DNA of 7,111 nucleotides. Origin: Candidatus Dormiibacterota bacterium. Its GTDB lineage: Bacteria; Chloroflexota; Dormibacteria; UBA8260; Bog-877. The notes under the pieces are model-generated. The model saw only the letters and a list, made by a program, of their open reading frames with translations, had not been told where the DNA came from and did not search any database. The first letter of the stretch is position 1; the number at the start of each line of letters is the position of its first letter. The stretch spans positions 1 through 7,111 of the forward strand of contig PLTL01000033.1 of NCBI GenBank assembly GCA_003164475.1, in the 5' to 3' direction. The translations under genes were made by a program, and so were the position numbers. This document shows, piece by piece, positions 5,651-7,111 of this stretch.

Positions 5651-5895
5651 CAACGCGGAAAGAAATCACCCCAACGGGGGATGCCCCGCTCCTCCACCGC
5701 GACAGGAACACGGCGGTAGACGCCATGCGGATCGGGGATCGCACCTGACGGAACGATCCACCCAGGGTCAGATTCCTTCGTGATGGACAAGCGGCTCGAC
5801 CAAGATGAGGCTGGCGGGGACCCCCATCAGGGCCGTCGGACGACGATCGGTCGACTTCTGGCTACTCGTTGTGTCACCATCCTGACAACGATTGC
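5651..5895 (+). promoter_or_regulatory. Upstream region of the LacI-family gene
   Basis: This stretch should carry the plus-strand promoter of the regulator, but I could not find a convincing -35/-10 pair. Structures seen are a small hairpin CGGGG/CCCCG (5675-5679 with 5684-5688), a CGAC-GATCG-GTCG dyad (5841-5853), and an exact inverted repeat CGTTGT/ACAACG (5867-5872 with 5885-5890) ending 5 bases before the ATG. The last could be an autoregulatory site, although it lacks the CpG-centred form of a typical LacI-family operator. No gene is apparent here. Confidence 0.3.
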
Positions 5896-6894
5896 ATGAA
5901 GAACTCCACCACGCGCCTCCACATCGTCGACATCGCGAAGCTGGCAGGCGTGTCTTCGGCCACGGTCTCCCGCGTGATCAGCGGCTCCCGACCCGTCTCG
6001 CCCGACCTGCGCGAGCGGGTCCTGGCGACGGTTGAACGCTTCGACTACCAGCCCAGCCAGCTGGGGCGCAACCTCCGGCGCGGGCGCACCGCAACCGTGG
6101 GAGTGCTGATGTCGGACGTCGAGAACCCTCATTTCGCCGCGATGGCCAAGTATCTCGAGGAGGCTCTCTACCGTCGGGGCGCCCCGGTCCTCTTCTGCAA
6201 TACCGGGGAGGACCCCAGCAAGCAGTCGTCGTACCTTGACGTCATGGCCGCGGAGCGGGTCACGGGGGTGGTGATATCTCCGGCGCTGCAGGGGGACGCC
6301 GCGGTGTCTCGCCTCATGGATCTCGGTACGCCCGTCGTCGCCATCGACCGACCGCTCTCCGACCTGCGGGCCGACCTCGTGGTCGTCAACAACGCTGCCG
6401 CAAGCGAAGCGGGCACCCAGCTTCTGATCGACTCGGGATGCAGGCGGATCGGTTGCATCGGGGGCCGGGAGGGGGTGTGGACCACCACCGAGCGGCTGGC
6501 CGGATACAGCTCCGCCATGGCCAAGGCGGGCCTGGCCCCACACACGGTGCTGAGTGAGTTCACGGTGGAGATGGGGGGCCGGGCCGCTGGGACCCTGCTC
6601 GACGAACCGGGCGGCCTGGATGGATTGATGATCGCCAACAACCAGATGGCCATCGGCGCCCTGCGGCTGCTGCGAGCGCGTCAGATCCAGATGCCGCAGC
6701 AGTTGAGGGTCGTGGCTTTTGACGATCCGCCCTGGGCCGACCTGATCCAGCCGCGCCTCACAACCATCGCGCAACCGATACGGGAGATGGCCGAGGCTGC
6801 GGTTGAGCAACTGTTTCGACGCTTGGACGATCCCTCGCTTCCGCCCGGCCGGGTCACGTTCGATTGTGAGCTCAAGGTACGGGAGTCATCGTAG
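5896..6894 (+). CDS. LacI-family transcriptional regulator
   Basis: A 332-residue repressor-type protein of normal LacI/GalR length. The N-terminal helix-turn-helix reads LHIVDIAKLAGVSSATVSRVISG (8-30), nearly the family consensus, followed by the hinge region YQPSQLGRNLRRGRT (51-65). The hinge usually reads N-x-x-A-R-x-L; here it is S-Q-L-G-R-N-L, keeping the DNA-intercalating Leu (L60). The periplasmic-binding-protein-like sensor domain starts TVGVLMSDVENPHFA and ends with ELKVRESS, the usual family C-terminus. The ATG at 5896 is chosen because it begins just before the HTH; a TTG at 5869 would add nine residues with no family match. Neither start has a clear Shine-Dalgarno, suggesting weak translation or a leaderless message. 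It is divergent from the six-gene sugar operon and probably represses it, and possibly itself, with the imported sugar or its phosphate as inducer. Confidence 0.94.
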   Translation: MKNSTTRLHIVDIAKLAGVSSATVSRVISGSRPVSPDLRERVLATVERFDYQPSQLGRNLRRGRTATVGVLMSDVENPHFAAMAKYLEEALYRRGAPVLFCNTGEDPSKQSSYLDVMAAERVTGVVISPALQGDAAVSRLMDLGTPVVAIDRPLSDLRADLVVVNNAAASEAGTQLLIDSGCRRIGCIGGREGVWTTTERLAGYSSAMAKAGLAPHTVLSEFTVEMGGRAAGTLLDEPGGLDGLMIANNQMAIGALRLLRARQIQMPQQLRVVAFDDPPWADLIQPRLTTIAQPIREMAEAAVEQLFRRLDDPSLPPGRVTFDCELKVRESS

Positions 6895-6896
6895 GC

Positions 6897-7111
6897 GTAG
6901 CCCTGCCCACCCGGGGGATGCCGGCCTGGCGGCGCGTGATCGCCGACGGGAACCCGGTCAGCGCGGTCACCGCGGCCCCGGGGCCCTGCGAGCGACCCGG
7001 TACCCGGACGACGGGTGTCGCCGTGGACCGGGAGATCGCCGGCGCGCACCGGCGCCCGCCTGAGGCGTCCGGGACGACCGCGGGCGCCGCCGACCTGGCA
7101 AAGTCGCGACC
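6897..7111 (+). pseudogene. Open high-GC3 frame at the window edge, possible decayed IS5-type transposase fragment
   Basis: The frame containing GTAGCCCTG at 6897 is open to the window end, with nearly all third positions G or C, as expected of coding DNA here. An ATG lies at 6918-6920 with GGGGG directly before it, too close for a normal Shine-Dalgarno. The peptide includes AWRRVIADGNPVSAV, then VAVDREIAGAHRRP, ending LAKSR. This loosely follows the IS5-family pattern of RRW..DG, then VDSTI..AH.H, then a SRGG element, but the conserved bases of those motifs are changed. It may be a decayed transposase, an unrelated gene running off the edge, or a chance frame in GC-rich DNA. Confidence 0.25.

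Noticed and set aside
5343..5748. Plus-strand small open frames in the intergenic region (82 and 105 codons)
   Set aside because: No Shine-Dalgarno or recognisable domain, and they run across repeat and promoter-like sequence.
5869..5895. TTG start adding nine residues to the LacI regulator
   Set aside because: The added residues (MCHHPDNDC) have no family match, and TTG is less likely than the ATG at 5896 that directly precedes the HTH; neither has a Shine-Dalgarno, so some doubt remains.
5827..6810. Minus-strand open frame of 327 codons
   Set aside because: It is the antisense shadow of the LacI gene, which has a clear HTH and sensor domain on the plus strand.

Overview
This window looks like part of the chromosome of a GC-rich Gram-positive bacterium, most likely an actinobacterium. 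The coding frames have mostly G or C at third codon positions, the Shine-Dalgarno sites are strong, and the sugar-binding protein is a lipoprotein. No RNA genes, CRISPR arrays or intact mobile elements were seen.

Layout, left to right. Positions 1-68 are the 3' end of a plus-strand membrane protein, probably an ABC-2 type permease. It converges, with a gap of only 7 bases, on a six-gene minus-strand operon at 76-5219. In transcription order the operon encodes a sugar-binding lipoprotein (4236-5219), an RbsC-type permease (3088-4092), a single-domain sugar ABC ATPase (2228-3091), a 3-hexulose-6-phosphate synthase-like enzyme (1511-2182), a 6-phospho-3-hexuloisomerase (1041-1589) and a PfkB-family sugar kinase (76-1044). 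A 676-base control region (5220-5895) separates the operon from a divergent LacI-family regulator (5896-6894, plus strand). The last about 215 bases carry an open, high-GC3 frame that weakly resembles an IS5-type transposase.

The operon is tightly packed. ATGA overlaps join permease to ATPase and isomerase to kinase, and the synthase overlaps the isomerase by 79 bases. A perfect 12-bp stem-loop sits between the binding protein and the permease. The control region holds a plausible minus-strand promoter (5621-5650) whose spacer is filled by a C7-T-G7 palindrome, a CG-centred LacI-type operator just downstream (5593-5607), a long leader with a GGTCA dyad, and a 103-bp tandem duplication. The duplication copies the binding-protein gene's ribosome-binding site and first codons, creating a decoy 21-codon ORF.

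Inferred working: the ABC importer brings in a monosaccharide, the PfkB kinase phosphorylates it, and the synthase/isomerase pair interconverts a pentulose phosphate plus formaldehyde, a hex-3-ulose 6-phosphate and fructose 6-phosphate, or performs related chemistry on another keto-sugar phosphate. The LacI protein would repress the operon until the sugar or its phosphate is present. An inducible sugar importer linked to ribulose-monophosphate-type enzymes is the most interesting feature of the window. The synthase departs from the family at several active-site positions, so the true substrate is open.
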